From assembly GCA_020629335.1 (NCBI GenBank), contig JAHDDN010000109.1, forward strand, positions 1 to 13,954: a stretch of 13,954 nt of DNA, given 5' to 3'. Below the pieces are notes generated by a model. That model was not told the origin of the DNA. It saw only the letters and a program-made list of their open reading frames with translations, and did not search any database. The DNA is from Chitinophagales bacterium (lineage in GTDB: Bacteria > Bacteroidota > Bacteroidia > Chitinophagales > UBA2359). A program made the position numbers and the translations under genes. Shown one piece after another: positions 1 to 7,327 of this stretch (positions within the stretch are counted from its first letter, which is position 1; each line of letters starts with the position of its first letter).

Positions 1-25
1 ACCTATGTGTGCGCCCTTTTTTAAA

Positions 26-47
26 ATTTGTGCACCCTCTCACAAAT
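26..47 (-). terminator. Possible terminator downstream of sppA
   Basis: About 30 bases past the sppA stop, the minus strand has a 7-bp stem (ATTTGTG pairing with CACAAAT) around an 8-nt loop, followed by TTTTAAAAAA. The stem is AT-rich and the T-tract is short and interrupted, so this is a weak intrinsic terminator at best. Positions 1-16 (acctatgtgtgc and following) also match the loop of the repeat element at 2779-2791, so the left edge of the window may be the end of another repeat copy. Confidence 0.35.
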
Positions 48-77
48 AAGACCTAATATGTCTGGTCGAATTGAATT

Positions 78-1865
78 TTAATGTATTTCTATATGGTATG
101 GCAATCTCATTTGGATGCCGTCCATTTCTTTGATTTCTTTAGCTTGTTTGAATAGGCGATAGGCGTCAGCTCCTAATTCTTTTTCGATCACGCTTTGGTA
201 ACTTGCTTCTCCTTTCATTTGCTTCAAAAATTGTTGGAAGGGGTCTTCTTTTTTGGGATAAGTGGAGGTACGATACTCTTCTAATTTAGCTAATTCGGCT
301 GCCTCTTCTATGGCGTCATTTATGCTTCCGATCTCGTCTACCAGACCAATTTCTACGGCTTGTCGGCCACTCCATACCCTTCCTTGTGCGATACTATCAA
401 CATTCGCTACGACCATTTCACGGCCATCGGCTACCTTTTCTAAGAAGGTTTGATAAATATCATCTACGCCTGTTTGGATAATTTTGCTTTCTTCCTCATT
501 GAGTGGTTCAGACAATAAAGGAAAGGTAGGGAAGTCGGAAAACTGAGTAGTTTTTACTTCATCAAAGGTCATTCCTAAGCGCTCATCGAAAAATTTAGAG
601 CCATCTGCTAAGATGCCGAATACTCCAATGGAGCCAGTGATGGTATTTTCTTCTGCATAAATCTTATCGGCATCACAAGCGATATAGTAACCACCAGAAG
701 CAGCTAAATCTCCCATTGACACCACGACAGGTTTGCCTGATTCACGTAATAATTGTACTTCTCTCAAAATGATGTCGGATGCTAAGGCGCTACCCCCACC
801 AGAATTGATTCTAAATACCACTGATTTTACTTTGTCGTCTTTTCTGACATCTCGTAATATTTTAACATAGGAATCAGAGCCAATTGAGCCATCTTTTCCT
901 TTGCCAGTAGTAATACTACCTTCAGCAATCACCACAGCCACTTTATCGTTTTTGAAATTTAACTCTTTCTTAGAAGGCACATTAGCGTAAGCATTCATAG
1001 AGATAAACTCTAAGTCGTCATCTTCTTCTAAACCAGCCTTATCTCTTAGCACAGAACGAACTTGATCAACAAAGTAAGTATCGTCTACGATATTATGGAC
1101 TTTAGCATCTTCTGCCTTTCTTATTTTGAGCGAATCCATGATAGATACTAATTGGCTAGGCGACATATTACGAGACTTGGCTACTCTTTCCACATAAATG
1201 TCTAAAAAATCTTGGAGGAAAGCTCTTGTTTGCTCTCTATTATAAGGGCTCATCTCAGTTAAGCGGAATGGTTCCGTTGCACTTTTGAAATTCCCAGCAT
1301 AAAATATTTGAGGAACAATCCCCAATCTATCCAATCCCTTTTTGAAGAAAGTCAATTGAGAGGCGAAGCCCTTTAACTCTACTAATCCTTCTGGATTTAC
1401 AAAAATCTGATCTGCTACAGAACCTAAATAATAAGCCTTTTGCGAGATAGTTTCGCCATAAGCAACGATAAATTTATCGGAGTTTTCTTTGAAGTCAATC
1501 AAGGCATCTCTCACCGCTTCCAAAGTAGCAAAGCCTGAAGGCGCACCACTTAATTCCAAGTAAATACCCTTGATATTATCATCGGTTTTGGCCTTTTCAA
1601 TATTATCCAAAATATCATTTAATCCCAAATTCTTAGTAGGAGGACTCAAGCTAGCTGGATTAAAGTTTTGAAAAGGATTATCAATCGTTCGTTCAGGTAT
1701 ATTGGATTTGAAAGTCGCTTTCAAAATGGAATTAGGTTTAACCTTAACTTTAGACTGTTTTGTGATTTGTCTACCAATTACGCCAAATCCAATGATTGAT
1801 ATGATAAATAAGGTAAGAAATATGCCGATGATTACGGCTAATAACATTTTAAAGAAACTTCCCAT
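78..1865 (-). CDS. sppA: Signal peptide peptidase SppA, long (67K) type
   Basis: Membrane-bound serine protease of family S49 that degrades cleaved signal peptides and other membrane-embedded fragments. The 595 residues match the long, tandem-domain form (E. coli SppA is 618 residues). Residues 8-30 form one hydrophobic N-terminal anchor with the rest predicted on the far side of the membrane. The N-terminal half contains GNFKSATEPF (residues 191-200), which supplies the general-base lysine, K194, by alignment with E. coli K209. The C-terminal half contains the nucleophile motif AASGGYY with S390, followed by NTITGSIGVFG (407-417). The 196-residue K-to-S spacing matches the family. The start at 1865 places the anchor at the extreme N-terminus; M7 is a possible alternative. 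The gene diverges from folK across 109 bp. Identification is secure; substrates are inferred from the family. Confidence 0.95.
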   Translation of the reverse strand: MGSFFKMLLAVIIGIFLTLFIISIIGFGVIGRQITKQSKVKVKPNSILKATFKSNIPERTIDNPFQNFNPASLSPPTKNLGLNDILDNIEKAKTDDNIKGIYLELSGAPSGFATLEAVRDALIDFKENSDKFIVAYGETISQKAYYLGSVADQIFVNPEGLVELKGFASQLTFFKKGLDRLGIVPQIFYAGNFKSATEPFRLTEMSPYNREQTRAFLQDFLDIYVERVAKSRNMSPSQLVSIMDSLKIRKAEDAKVHNIVDDTYFVDQVRSVLRDKAGLEEDDDLEFISMNAYANVPSKKELNFKNDKVAVVIAEGSITTGKGKDGSIGSDSYVKILRDVRKDDKVKSVVFRINSGGGSALASDIILREVQLLRESGKPVVVSMGDLAASGGYYIACDADKIYAEENTITGSIGVFGILADGSKFFDERLGMTFDEVKTTQFSDFPTFPLLSEPLNEEESKIIQTGVDDIYQTFLEKVADGREMVVANVDSIAQGRVWSGRQAVEIGLVDEIGSINDAIEEAAELAKLEEYRTSTYPKKEDPFQQFLKQMKGEASYQSVIEKELGADAYRLFKQAKEIKEMDGIQMRLPYHIEIH

Positions 1866-1974
1866 TTTATTGATGCTTTAAGTAGTGTTTATCTAAAAAG
1901 CTAAAAATACTAAAATTTTTACGGATGTACGTAAAATATTGATTTTCTCCTTACATTGATGTCAAATTTAGCAA
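1866..1974. promoter_or_regulatory. Divergent sppA-folK spacer with a short palindrome
   Basis: This 109-bp AT-rich spacer must hold the promoters of both divergent genes. It contains a perfect 7+7 bp inverted repeat, TTTTACG (1917-1923) and CGTAAAA (1930-1936), separated by 6 bp, which could be a binding site for a dimeric regulator. No clear Bacteroidota -7 box (TAnnTTTG) was found, so promoter positions are not assigned. Confidence 0.3.
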
Positions 1975-2463
1975 ATGGCCATCATTTTTTTAGGCTTAGG
2001 AAGCAATATGGAAGGTCGATATCAATATTTGCAATCAGCCATTCAGTTCCTAAGTCAAGATATAGGATTCATTCAGAAAGTATCACCCATTTACGAAACC
2101 GCCGCTTGGGGTAAAACCGATCAAGCGGTCTTTCTCAATCAAGTAATAGCTATTGAATCCGTTTATACTCCCATTCAAATATTAAGCTTGACCCAAGCTC
2201 ATGAAAAGAGCCAAGGTCGAGTCAAAAAAGAAAAATGGGGCCCACGTACTATTGATATTGATTTGTTGTTTTATGGCAATCGCTTAATAGAGCAAGCAAA
2301 ACTGAGCATTCCACATCCACATATTGCTGATAGAAGATTCGTGTTAAAGCCCCTTTCCGATATTGCTCCCGACTTCATTCATCCCATTTCTAATGTTTCC
2401 ATCCAAAAACTTTTACAAGTATGTAAAGACAAGACGGAAGTGAAAATTTGGCTAAGAAAATGA
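1975..2463 (+). CDS. folK: HPPK, 2-amino-4-hydroxy-6-hydroxymethyldihydropteridine diphosphokinase
   Basis: Cytoplasmic enzyme that transfers pyrophosphate from ATP to 6-hydroxymethyl-7,8-dihydropterin, the step before dihydropteroate synthase in folate synthesis. The 162 residues compare with 159 in E. coli. Visible family motifs are LGLGSN at residues 6-11, SPIYET at 37-42, the signature WGPRTIDIDLLFYG at 88-101 with the magnesium-binding pair D94 and D96 (E. coli D95/D97), and IPHPHIADRRFVLKPL at 112-127. The ATG at 1975 puts the first beta strand directly at the N-terminus, as in the family. It diverges from sppA and ends 7 bp before the convergent DUF5522 gene, so it is probably transcribed alone. 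No oddities were seen. Confidence 0.96.
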   Translation: MAIIFLGLGSNMEGRYQYLQSAIQFLSQDIGFIQKVSPIYETAAWGKTDQAVFLNQVIAIESVYTPIQILSLTQAHEKSQGRVKKEKWGPRTIDIDLLFYGNRLIEQAKLSIPHPHIADRRFVLKPLSDIAPDFIHPISNVSIQKLLQVCKDKTEVKIWLRK

Positions 2464-2470
2464 ACTAATT

Positions 2471-2668
2471 CTACTTCTTTTTGCTTCTATCAATGCCTGT
2501 CGCTTCTTTTTTATCCGACTTCAAATCGGCCTCATGAATGCCATAAGGACAGTGTTTACATCTATTTTTACAACAATAACCTCGCTTACTCAAATATAGC
2601 TCCGTGAATACCAGTAAGCCCGATTCATTCATATAATAATCAACACCTTCTATAAGTTTTGCCGACAT
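2471..2668 (-). CDS. DUF5522 small cysteine-rich protein
   Basis: A 65-residue protein matching the DUF5522 pattern, in which a G-x-DYY...G-x-x-VFT segment is followed by a cysteine cluster. Here GVDYYMNESGLLVFTELYL spans residues 8-26, and RGYCCKNRCKHCPYG spans 29-43 with cysteines at 32, 33, 37 and 40. That spacing would suit a zinc or iron-sulfur site, but the function of the family is unknown to me and metal binding is inferred. The C-terminal 20 residues are charged and lysine-rich, ending in KKK. The gene converges on folK with a 7-bp gap, and copy A of the structured repeat lies 67 bp beyond its start. It is short but clearly real because the family motif is intact. Confidence 0.85.
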   Translation of the reverse strand: MSAKLIEGVDYYMNESGLLVFTELYLSKRGYCCKNRCKHCPYGIHEADLKSDKKEATGIDRSKKK

Positions 2669-2735
2669 AATGCATTTATCTATGTATTTAATAACGTAGC
2701 GAGTAAAGCTAGGTTTAATTTTTGTTACTAGATTT

Positions 2736-2950
2736 GGGGCTTCCCCTTTTTAAATTTTTCATCGGCCCGTAGGAGCGCTACCTATGTGTGCACTCTCCGA
2801 TGAAAAATTTAAAAAGGGTCGGGCTGTCCGCTCTTATGGAGCTATTCAGTAGCTACTACGCTAAGTGCTGCTTGTCTCTAAGGAGCCTGCGCATCACTAA
2901 GCTACGTAAGCCACTTCATATACGCTCCATACCACTCCCATCCCTAAGCC
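2736..2950 (+). repeat. Structured intergenic repeat, copy A
   Basis: A 215-bp element with the same architecture as 13131-13354. It opens with ttggggcttccc and closes with atccctaagcc; ggctt (2738-2742) pairs with aagcc (2946-2950). Hairpin 1 (2744-2818) is followed by the shared segment gtcgggctgtccg. Hairpin 2 is framed by tatggagc (2835-2842) and gctccata (2924-2931), around a core almost identical to copy B (gctaagtgctgcttgtctc and gcgcatcactaagc). In copy B the hairpin-2 arms read tatgtggc and gccacata: bases changed on both sides while pairing was kept. There is no coding frame. It resembles dispersed repeats I recall from other Bacteroidota genomes; no family name can be given. Confidence 0.75.
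2744..2818. repeat. Perfect 22-bp inverted repeat (hairpin 1 of copy A)
   Basis: Positions 2744-2765 and 2797-2818 are exact reverse complements (22 of 22), with a 31-nt loop that contains a small nested palindrome around agcgct. The arms are AT-rich in the middle and end in CCC/GGG. Copy B has only a 6-bp arm pair (cctgcg/cgcagg) at the same place, so this stem varies between copies while the flanks are fixed. Confidence 0.85.
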
Positions 2951-3197
2951 GATAAGGGGGGTAATACAAAGGCATTACTTTTGGTCAAAAAGAAGCCCAA
3001 AATGAAGATTTATACATATCGATATTGCCGAATAAACGATCCATCTAAAAAAATAGATGGATAAAATTTGTAAAAAACTCAAATAGCTTTCTTAATATTG
3101 CAGGCTGAAATAGTAAAACATACTAACTTCCTGTCTGCAATAAAAAGGAACGATTCTTGACTACTGACTTAATTGTTTAATGTAACTACACATACAA
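2951..3197 (+). promoter_or_regulatory. topA upstream region with small hairpin
   Basis: Non-coding stretch between repeat copy A and topA. It contains a 9-bp perfect hairpin (atccatcta, 3039-3047, and tagatggat, 3054-3062) with an A6 loop, immediately followed by taaaatttg, which is one base longer than the Bacteroidota -7 consensus TAnnTTTG. A further weak repeat, gtaat and attac, lies shortly after copy A. The topA promoter is presumably here, but no site is assigned with confidence and no small ORF looks real. Confidence 0.25.
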
Positions 3198-5555
3198 ATG
3201 AGTATAAAAAATTTAATGATTGTGGAGTCGCCAGCTAAGGCCAAAACCATAGAAAAATATTTAGGAGACGGATTTACCGTAAAATCTTCTTATGGTCATA
3301 TAAGGGATTTACCCAGAGGTAGTATCGCTATTGATGTAGATAATAATTATACTCCAGAGTATGAAGTCCCAAAAGACAAAAAAGACTTAGTAAAAGAATT
3401 AAAAAAGCTAGCAAAAGAAGCAGAGGCTGTATGGCTAGCAACGGATGAGGATCGTGAAGGAGAAGCCATCTCTTGGCACCTTTGCGAAGAATTAGGACTC
3501 AATGTTGCCAATACTAAGCGTATCGTATTCCACGAGATTACCAAAAAAGCGATCCAAAGTGCGGTACAAAATCCACGCATCATTGATATGAATTTAGTCA
3601 ATGCTCAGCAAGCAAGAAGAGTATTAGACCGTTTAGTAGGATTCAAAATTTCCCCTATCTTATGGCGTAAAATTACCAGAAGTGGTTCTCTATCAGCCGG
3701 TAGAGTACAGTCTGTTGCCTTAAGATTAGTAGTGGAGAGAGAAAAGGCAATCAAGGACTTTGAGGTAAAATCATACTTCAAAATTTCAGCTATTTTCATT
3801 GTAGAAGATGCCAACGGACGAAAAGTAGAACTCAAAGCAGAACTACCTAAGAAGTTTGAATTGGAAGGAGATGCGAATGCCTTTTTGGAAAAATGCAATG
3901 GCGCTGATTTTACAATTGAAAAAATTGAAGTAAAGCCAGCCAAGAAACGTCCGCCAGCACCATTCACGACTTCTACCTTGCAACAAGATGCCAGCCGTAA
4001 ATTCGGCTTTTCAGTAGCTCGTACCATGAGTGTGGCACAAAGACTATATGAAGCAGGTTTGATTACCTATATGCGTACCGATTCTGTAAGCTTATCAGAT
4101 ACAGCTGTGCAAGCAGCAACGGAAGAGATTAATTCAAAGTATGGTGAATCATACGTACAAAATCGTCAGTATAAAAATAAATCTTCAAATGCTCAAGAAG
4201 CACACGAAGCTATTCGTCCTGCTTATATGGATAGAGAAACAGCAGGCGATACTCCAGAACAAGAAAAATTATATAAACTGATCCGTAAGCGTGCCTTAGC
4301 TTCGCAAATGAAAGATGCGGAGTTTGAACGCACAACAGCTACTATCGGTATTTCTACTACAGATGAAAAACTAGTTGCCAAAGGAGAAGTATTAACTTTT
4401 GATGGTTTCTTAAAAATCTACCGTGAATCATTCGATGATGAAGTAGAAGATGATTCAGGTATGTTACCACCTTTAAGTGTTGGGCAGTTACTAAACTTAA
4501 GAGAATTATTCGCTACTGAGCGTTTCAGTCGTCCACCAGCAAGATTCACAGAAGCGAGTTTAGTAAAGAAATTAGAAGAGTTAGCGATTGGTAGACCATC
4601 TACTTATGCTCCAACGATTAGTACTATTCAGAAGCGTAATTATGTCGTCAAGGAAAGCCGAGAAGGTAGCCCACGTAATTATACTGAATATACACTTTAC
4701 GGTCCAGCCAGCGATAAGTCAGGCACTTTAGACAAACTGCTTAAGCAAGAAAACCATGGTGTAGAAAAATCAAAGTTATTCCCAACAGATATGGGTAGGC
4801 TGGTTAGCCAGTTTTTGGTACAGCACTTTGAGAATATCATGGAATATAGCTTCACCGCGAATATTGAAAAAGAATTTGACGAAATTGCACAAGGCAAAAT
4901 GGTATGGAATAATATGATAGACGAGTTCTATAAACCATTCCATATAGTAGTCGAAGAAACAATGGAAACGGCTGAAAGAGTGACTGGACAAAGAGAATTA
5001 GGAGTTGATCCTAAGTCTGGAAAGAAAGTGTATGCTCGTTTAGGAAAGTTTGGTCCTATGGTCCAAATCGGAGAAGTAGAAGATGAAGAAAAGCCCAAGT
5101 TTGCCTCTATTCGTCCGCCACACACTTTAGATAGTGTCACCTTTGAACAAGCCATGGAGCTATTCAAATTGCCAAGAGAAGTAGGAGAATTTGAAGATCA
5201 AAAGGTGATTGCCAGCCAAGGAAGATTTGGCCCTTACTTAAAGCTAGGAACAGGCAGTAACTTCTTTTCTATCAAAGAAGATGATCCCTATACAATCGGT
5301 ATAGAAAGAGCTATTGAAGTGATCAAGGAGAAAAGAGAAGCAGATGCTAAGAAAATCATCAAGCTTTTTGATGAAGATCCAGAAATTCAAATTCTAAATG
5401 GTCGATGGGGGCCATACATCAAAGCAGGCAAAAAGAATGTGAAGATTCCAAAGGAGCAAAAAGAAACGCCAGAAGCCTTAACATTTGAAGAAGTGTCTGA
5501 GTTAATTAAAAATGCACCAGAAAAGAAGTCGAGAGCGAGGAAAAAGAAATCTTAA
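3198..5555 (+). CDS. topA: DNA topoisomerase I (type IA)
   Basis: Relaxes negative supercoils by cutting and rejoining one DNA strand through a 5'-phosphotyrosine link. The 785 residues begin with a Toprim domain: VESPAKAKT with E10, and ATDEDREGE with acidic D83 and D85. The core includes SAGRVQSVALRLVVERE (166-182) and GLITYMRTDS (287-296), whose Y291 corresponds to the catalytic tyrosine (E. coli Y319). The C-terminus has no C4 zinc fingers; it carries three short repeats of the R-x-GxFGP type near residues 613-625, 676-684 and 735-744, followed by a basic tail ending RARKKKS. This matches the form usual in Bacteroidota. The ATG at 3198 places the Toprim strand directly at the N-terminus. 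It converges on the retron RT gene, with 9 bp between stop codons. Confidence 0.97.
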   Translation: MSIKNLMIVESPAKAKTIEKYLGDGFTVKSSYGHIRDLPRGSIAIDVDNNYTPEYEVPKDKKDLVKELKKLAKEAEAVWLATDEDREGEAISWHLCEELGLNVANTKRIVFHEITKKAIQSAVQNPRIIDMNLVNAQQARRVLDRLVGFKISPILWRKITRSGSLSAGRVQSVALRLVVEREKAIKDFEVKSYFKISAIFIVEDANGRKVELKAELPKKFELEGDANAFLEKCNGADFTIEKIEVKPAKKRPPAPFTTSTLQQDASRKFGFSVARTMSVAQRLYEAGLITYMRTDSVSLSDTAVQAATEEINSKYGESYVQNRQYKNKSSNAQEAHEAIRPAYMDRETAGDTPEQEKLYKLIRKRALASQMKDAEFERTTATIGISTTDEKLVAKGEVLTFDGFLKIYRESFDDEVEDDSGMLPPLSVGQLLNLRELFATERFSRPPARFTEASLVKKLEELAIGRPSTYAPTISTIQKRNYVVKESREGSPRNYTEYTLYGPASDKSGTLDKLLKQENHGVEKSKLFPTDMGRLVSQFLVQHFENIMEYSFTANIEKEFDEIAQGKMVWNNMIDEFYKPFHIVVEETMETAERVTGQRELGVDPKSGKKVYARLGKFGPMVQIGEVEDEEKPKFASIRPPHTLDSVTFEQAMELFKLPREVGEFEDQKVIASQGRFGPYLKLGTGSNFFSIKEDDPYTIGIERAIEVIKEKREADAKKIIKLFDEDPEIQILNGRWGPYIKAGKKNVKIPKEQKETPEALTFEEVSELIKNAPEKKSRARKKKS

Positions 5556-5572
5556 GCTTATTCCTTAAGATT
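5548..5572. other. Inverted repeat spanning the topA and RT stop codons
   Basis: A perfect 9-bp inverted repeat (AATCTTAAG, 5548-5556, and CTTAAGATT, 5564-5572) with a 7-nt loop sits exactly on the convergent junction and contains both stop codons. It could stabilise both mRNA 3' ends or slow polymerase in both directions, but neither side has a T-run, so it is not a classical terminator. Confidence 0.5.
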
Positions 5573-7037
5573 CCCACATATTCCACCATTCGTCATCTTT
5601 CTCATCATTAGAAGATGACTGGTCTTTAGGGGGCGTATTAAGTCTATTACTATATGGGCTTAATATATCCCTTACTTTTTTTAATAAGGCTTCCCCTTTT
5701 CTTGGATTCACCATATTAACAAATTGGGCAAAACCATAAATTGAGGGGATTAATCGCGGCCCTTTTTTTCCATTCCAATGTTTGCCCTCCAGGCCATCTT
5801 TCCCAATTTGAAAAAGCAAAGCTCGAAATTTTTTCAGTGTTTTATTATCAACAGATAAATGTTGATTGACAATAATACCTGTTACCTCTTGTTTTTGATG
5901 CTTTCGCATGATCCGTAACTTATCAGGATGCAGGGTGAATCCTTCCTCTTTTAAAATCATATTCACTGTCCAAAGTATATTTTGGACATTATTTTGAGCC
6001 GCTTCCCCTGAAGCAGAAAAGCTTAAATCGTCTGCATATCGAGTATAGGTAAATGATAAAGCTTCCGCTAAACCTTGTAAGCGCTTGTCGAGTTTATAGC
6101 ACAGTATATTGGTTAATGCTGGGCTAGAAGGAGCACCTTGAGGCAATACTCTTTCCCCTGTGGCTAAGTAGAATATTTCTCCATCGATTTTGATTCTCTC
6201 CATTGGAGATTCTGTGCAAATTAGGCTAAGTATAGTCGCTAACTGTTCAGAATATCCTAAGTTTTTGAATAAGCCTTTGATTCTGTTATAGCTAATTGTT
6301 GGGAAGAAATCTTGTATGTCAAAGTTAATCACAATATCCTTTTGAATATGTGGATAAGCATTATTGATAATAGATTTTTGTTTGACGAATCCCTTAGCTG
6401 CTTGATGTATAGGCACCTTCTCTAAAATATGATTGAGTATCCAATATTGAGCTTGTTTGAGGCGAGGCATTGGGGCAGAAATAAGTCGATGTCCGCCATT
6501 CTTTTTAGGGGTATAAAAACGCTGGTAATGATTAATTTTAGATCGCTTTTTTTGATAACTCAAAAATCTCAATTCACTAATACTGATGTTCATAGCCGAA
6601 GCGAGCATAGAAGCATTATTAATAAGTGGCAATCCAAATTGAGTGAGTTTTTGAATATTAGAATTTTGATCTTCTAATCCTTTAGACAGTCCTTCGCCTA
6701 AGTAAACGATATTGTTACTGGCTCTTTCTCTCCAATCATTATCTTTGAGTTGCGCTTCTAATTTTAGTTGCTTTAATTCTCTATTTTGAGTGGCGCTTGA
6801 TTGTTGTATTAATCGGATTTGTTTAAGCTTTTCTTCCCAATTAGGTATACTTTCCAATGCTGCTTTGATCGCTTGCCATTGCGCTTGTTCTTCAATATTT
6901 GATAGCTCATTTTCAGGCACAATTTTCCCCTCTTGCCAAAAACCCAATTGGATTAATTTAGCCAATAATTGATCAGGCTTTAGGAGTTTTAATGGCTGAT
7001 CAAATAATTCTTGATTGTTCCCTGTTTTTTGGGGCAT
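5565..7037 (-). CDS. Retron reverse transcriptase
   Basis: RNA-directed DNA polymerase expected to prime from the 2'-OH of a guanosine in its cognate RNA and make msDNA. Within 490 residues the RT core shows FDIQDFFP (239-246, catalytic D240), LPQGAPSSP (298-306) and YADD (334-337, catalytic D336/D337). Two retron hallmarks are present: NAYPH (226-230, the NAxxH motif) and VTG (385-387). Residues 1-160 form an unusually long N-terminal extension, helical and charged, with a possible coiled coil near 65-105; many retron RTs are only about 300-350 residues. The C-terminus is acidic and tryptophan-rich (DDEWWNMWES). The frame stays open to 7172, but that part overlaps the candidate msr-msd RNA, and residues before MPQKTGN look like translated RNA structure, so the ATG at 7037 is preferred. 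It is last in a minus-strand operon. Confidence 0.93.
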   Translation of the reverse strand: MPQKTGNNQELFDQPLKLLKPDQLLAKLIQLGFWQEGKIVPENELSNIEEQAQWQAIKAALESIPNWEEKLKQIRLIQQSSATQNRELKQLKLEAQLKDNDWRERASNNIVYLGEGLSKGLEDQNSNIQKLTQFGLPLINNASMLASAMNISISELRFLSYQKKRSKINHYQRFYTPKKNGGHRLISAPMPRLKQAQYWILNHILEKVPIHQAAKGFVKQKSIINNAYPHIQKDIVINFDIQDFFPTISYNRIKGLFKNLGYSEQLATILSLICTESPMERIKIDGEIFYLATGERVLPQGAPSSPALTNILCYKLDKRLQGLAEALSFTYTRYADDLSFSASGEAAQNNVQNILWTVNMILKEEGFTLHPDKLRIMRKHQKQEVTGIIVNQHLSVDNKTLKKFRALLFQIGKDGLEGKHWNGKKGPRLIPSIYGFAQFVNMVNPRKGEALLKKVRDILSPYSNRLNTPPKDQSSSNDEKDDEWWNMWES

Positions 7038-7071
7038 GATAAATTTTGAAAATTGGGAGCGTAGCAACAGG

Positions 7072-7272
7072 AAAGAGATACCTTCGTACATGCACAGGAC
7101 CGGAATCCTCAATTCATGCGACCCGGTACTATATATGCTCATTGACTTTTCAAAGTCGAACCGCAATAGCATATATAGTGATAGGGGCGATTTGTAATGA
7201 GTTTTCCGGTGAAGCTTGCTAATGTCATACTACACGGACAACGATCCATTGCCCTAATTGCAAGGTCTCTTT
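7072..7272 (-). ncRNA. Candidate retron msr-msd RNA
   Basis: This 201-nt minus-strand segment lies between the winged-helix gene and the RT gene, the usual place for retron RNA. The ends are complementary: a1 reads AAAGAGACCTT (7272-7262) and a2 reads AAGGTATCTCTTT (7084-7072), pairing as 7+4 bp with a 2-nt bulge. Just inside a1 is AATTAGGG; the UUAG context resembles the branch site of known retrons, making G7254 (or 7253/7252) the candidate priming guanosine. A hairpin follows (GGGCAAT and GTTGTCC, 5-nt loop, 7254-7236, two G-U pairs), as expected of an msr stem-loop. The msd part would contain the long hairpin at 7128-7179 and a second one closed by ACCGG/CCGGT (7127-7123 and 7103-7099). 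The msr/msd boundary and exact ends are inferred. Confidence 0.72.
7128..7179 (-). other. Long msd-type hairpin inside the retron RNA
   Basis: ACTATATATGCT (7179-7168) and AGCATATATAGT (7139-7128) pair perfectly over 12 bp. After one bulged base (7140) the stem continues with ATTG/CAAT (7167-7164 and 7144-7141). The apical region contains GACTT/AAGTC around a 4-nt loop, which competes with the last pair of the lower stem. Long, nearly unbroken stems of this kind are typical of msd regions that become the single-stranded DNA hairpin. The stem is strikingly A/T-only in its lower half. Confidence 0.7.
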
Positions 7273-7327
7273 ACCCATCACTACGGACAGAATGTCTTTC
7301 TCCCAAAGGATTTTTATTATTTGATTA

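Noticed and set aside
3039..3062. Terminator between repeat copy A and topA
   Set aside because: The hairpin is AT-rich with an all-A loop and no T-run follows on either strand.
3347..5167. Several minus-strand open frames within topA
   Set aside because: All are antisense to a full-length, motif-complete topA and have no recognisable domains.
5565..7037. Group II intron, DGR or Abi-type reverse transcriptase
   Set aside because: There is no maturase or HNH domain, no template/variable repeat pair and no intron RNA domains; NAxxH and VTG together with an adjacent msr-msd-like RNA favour a retron.
7038..7172. N-terminal 45-residue extension of the RT reading frame
   Set aside because: It overlaps the a2 arm and the msd hairpin and lacks protein-like conservation patterns; the ATG at 7037 is the better start.
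6429..7197. Plus-strand open frames opposite the RT gene and the retron RNA
   Set aside because: Short shadow frames; the RT on the other strand has every expected motif.
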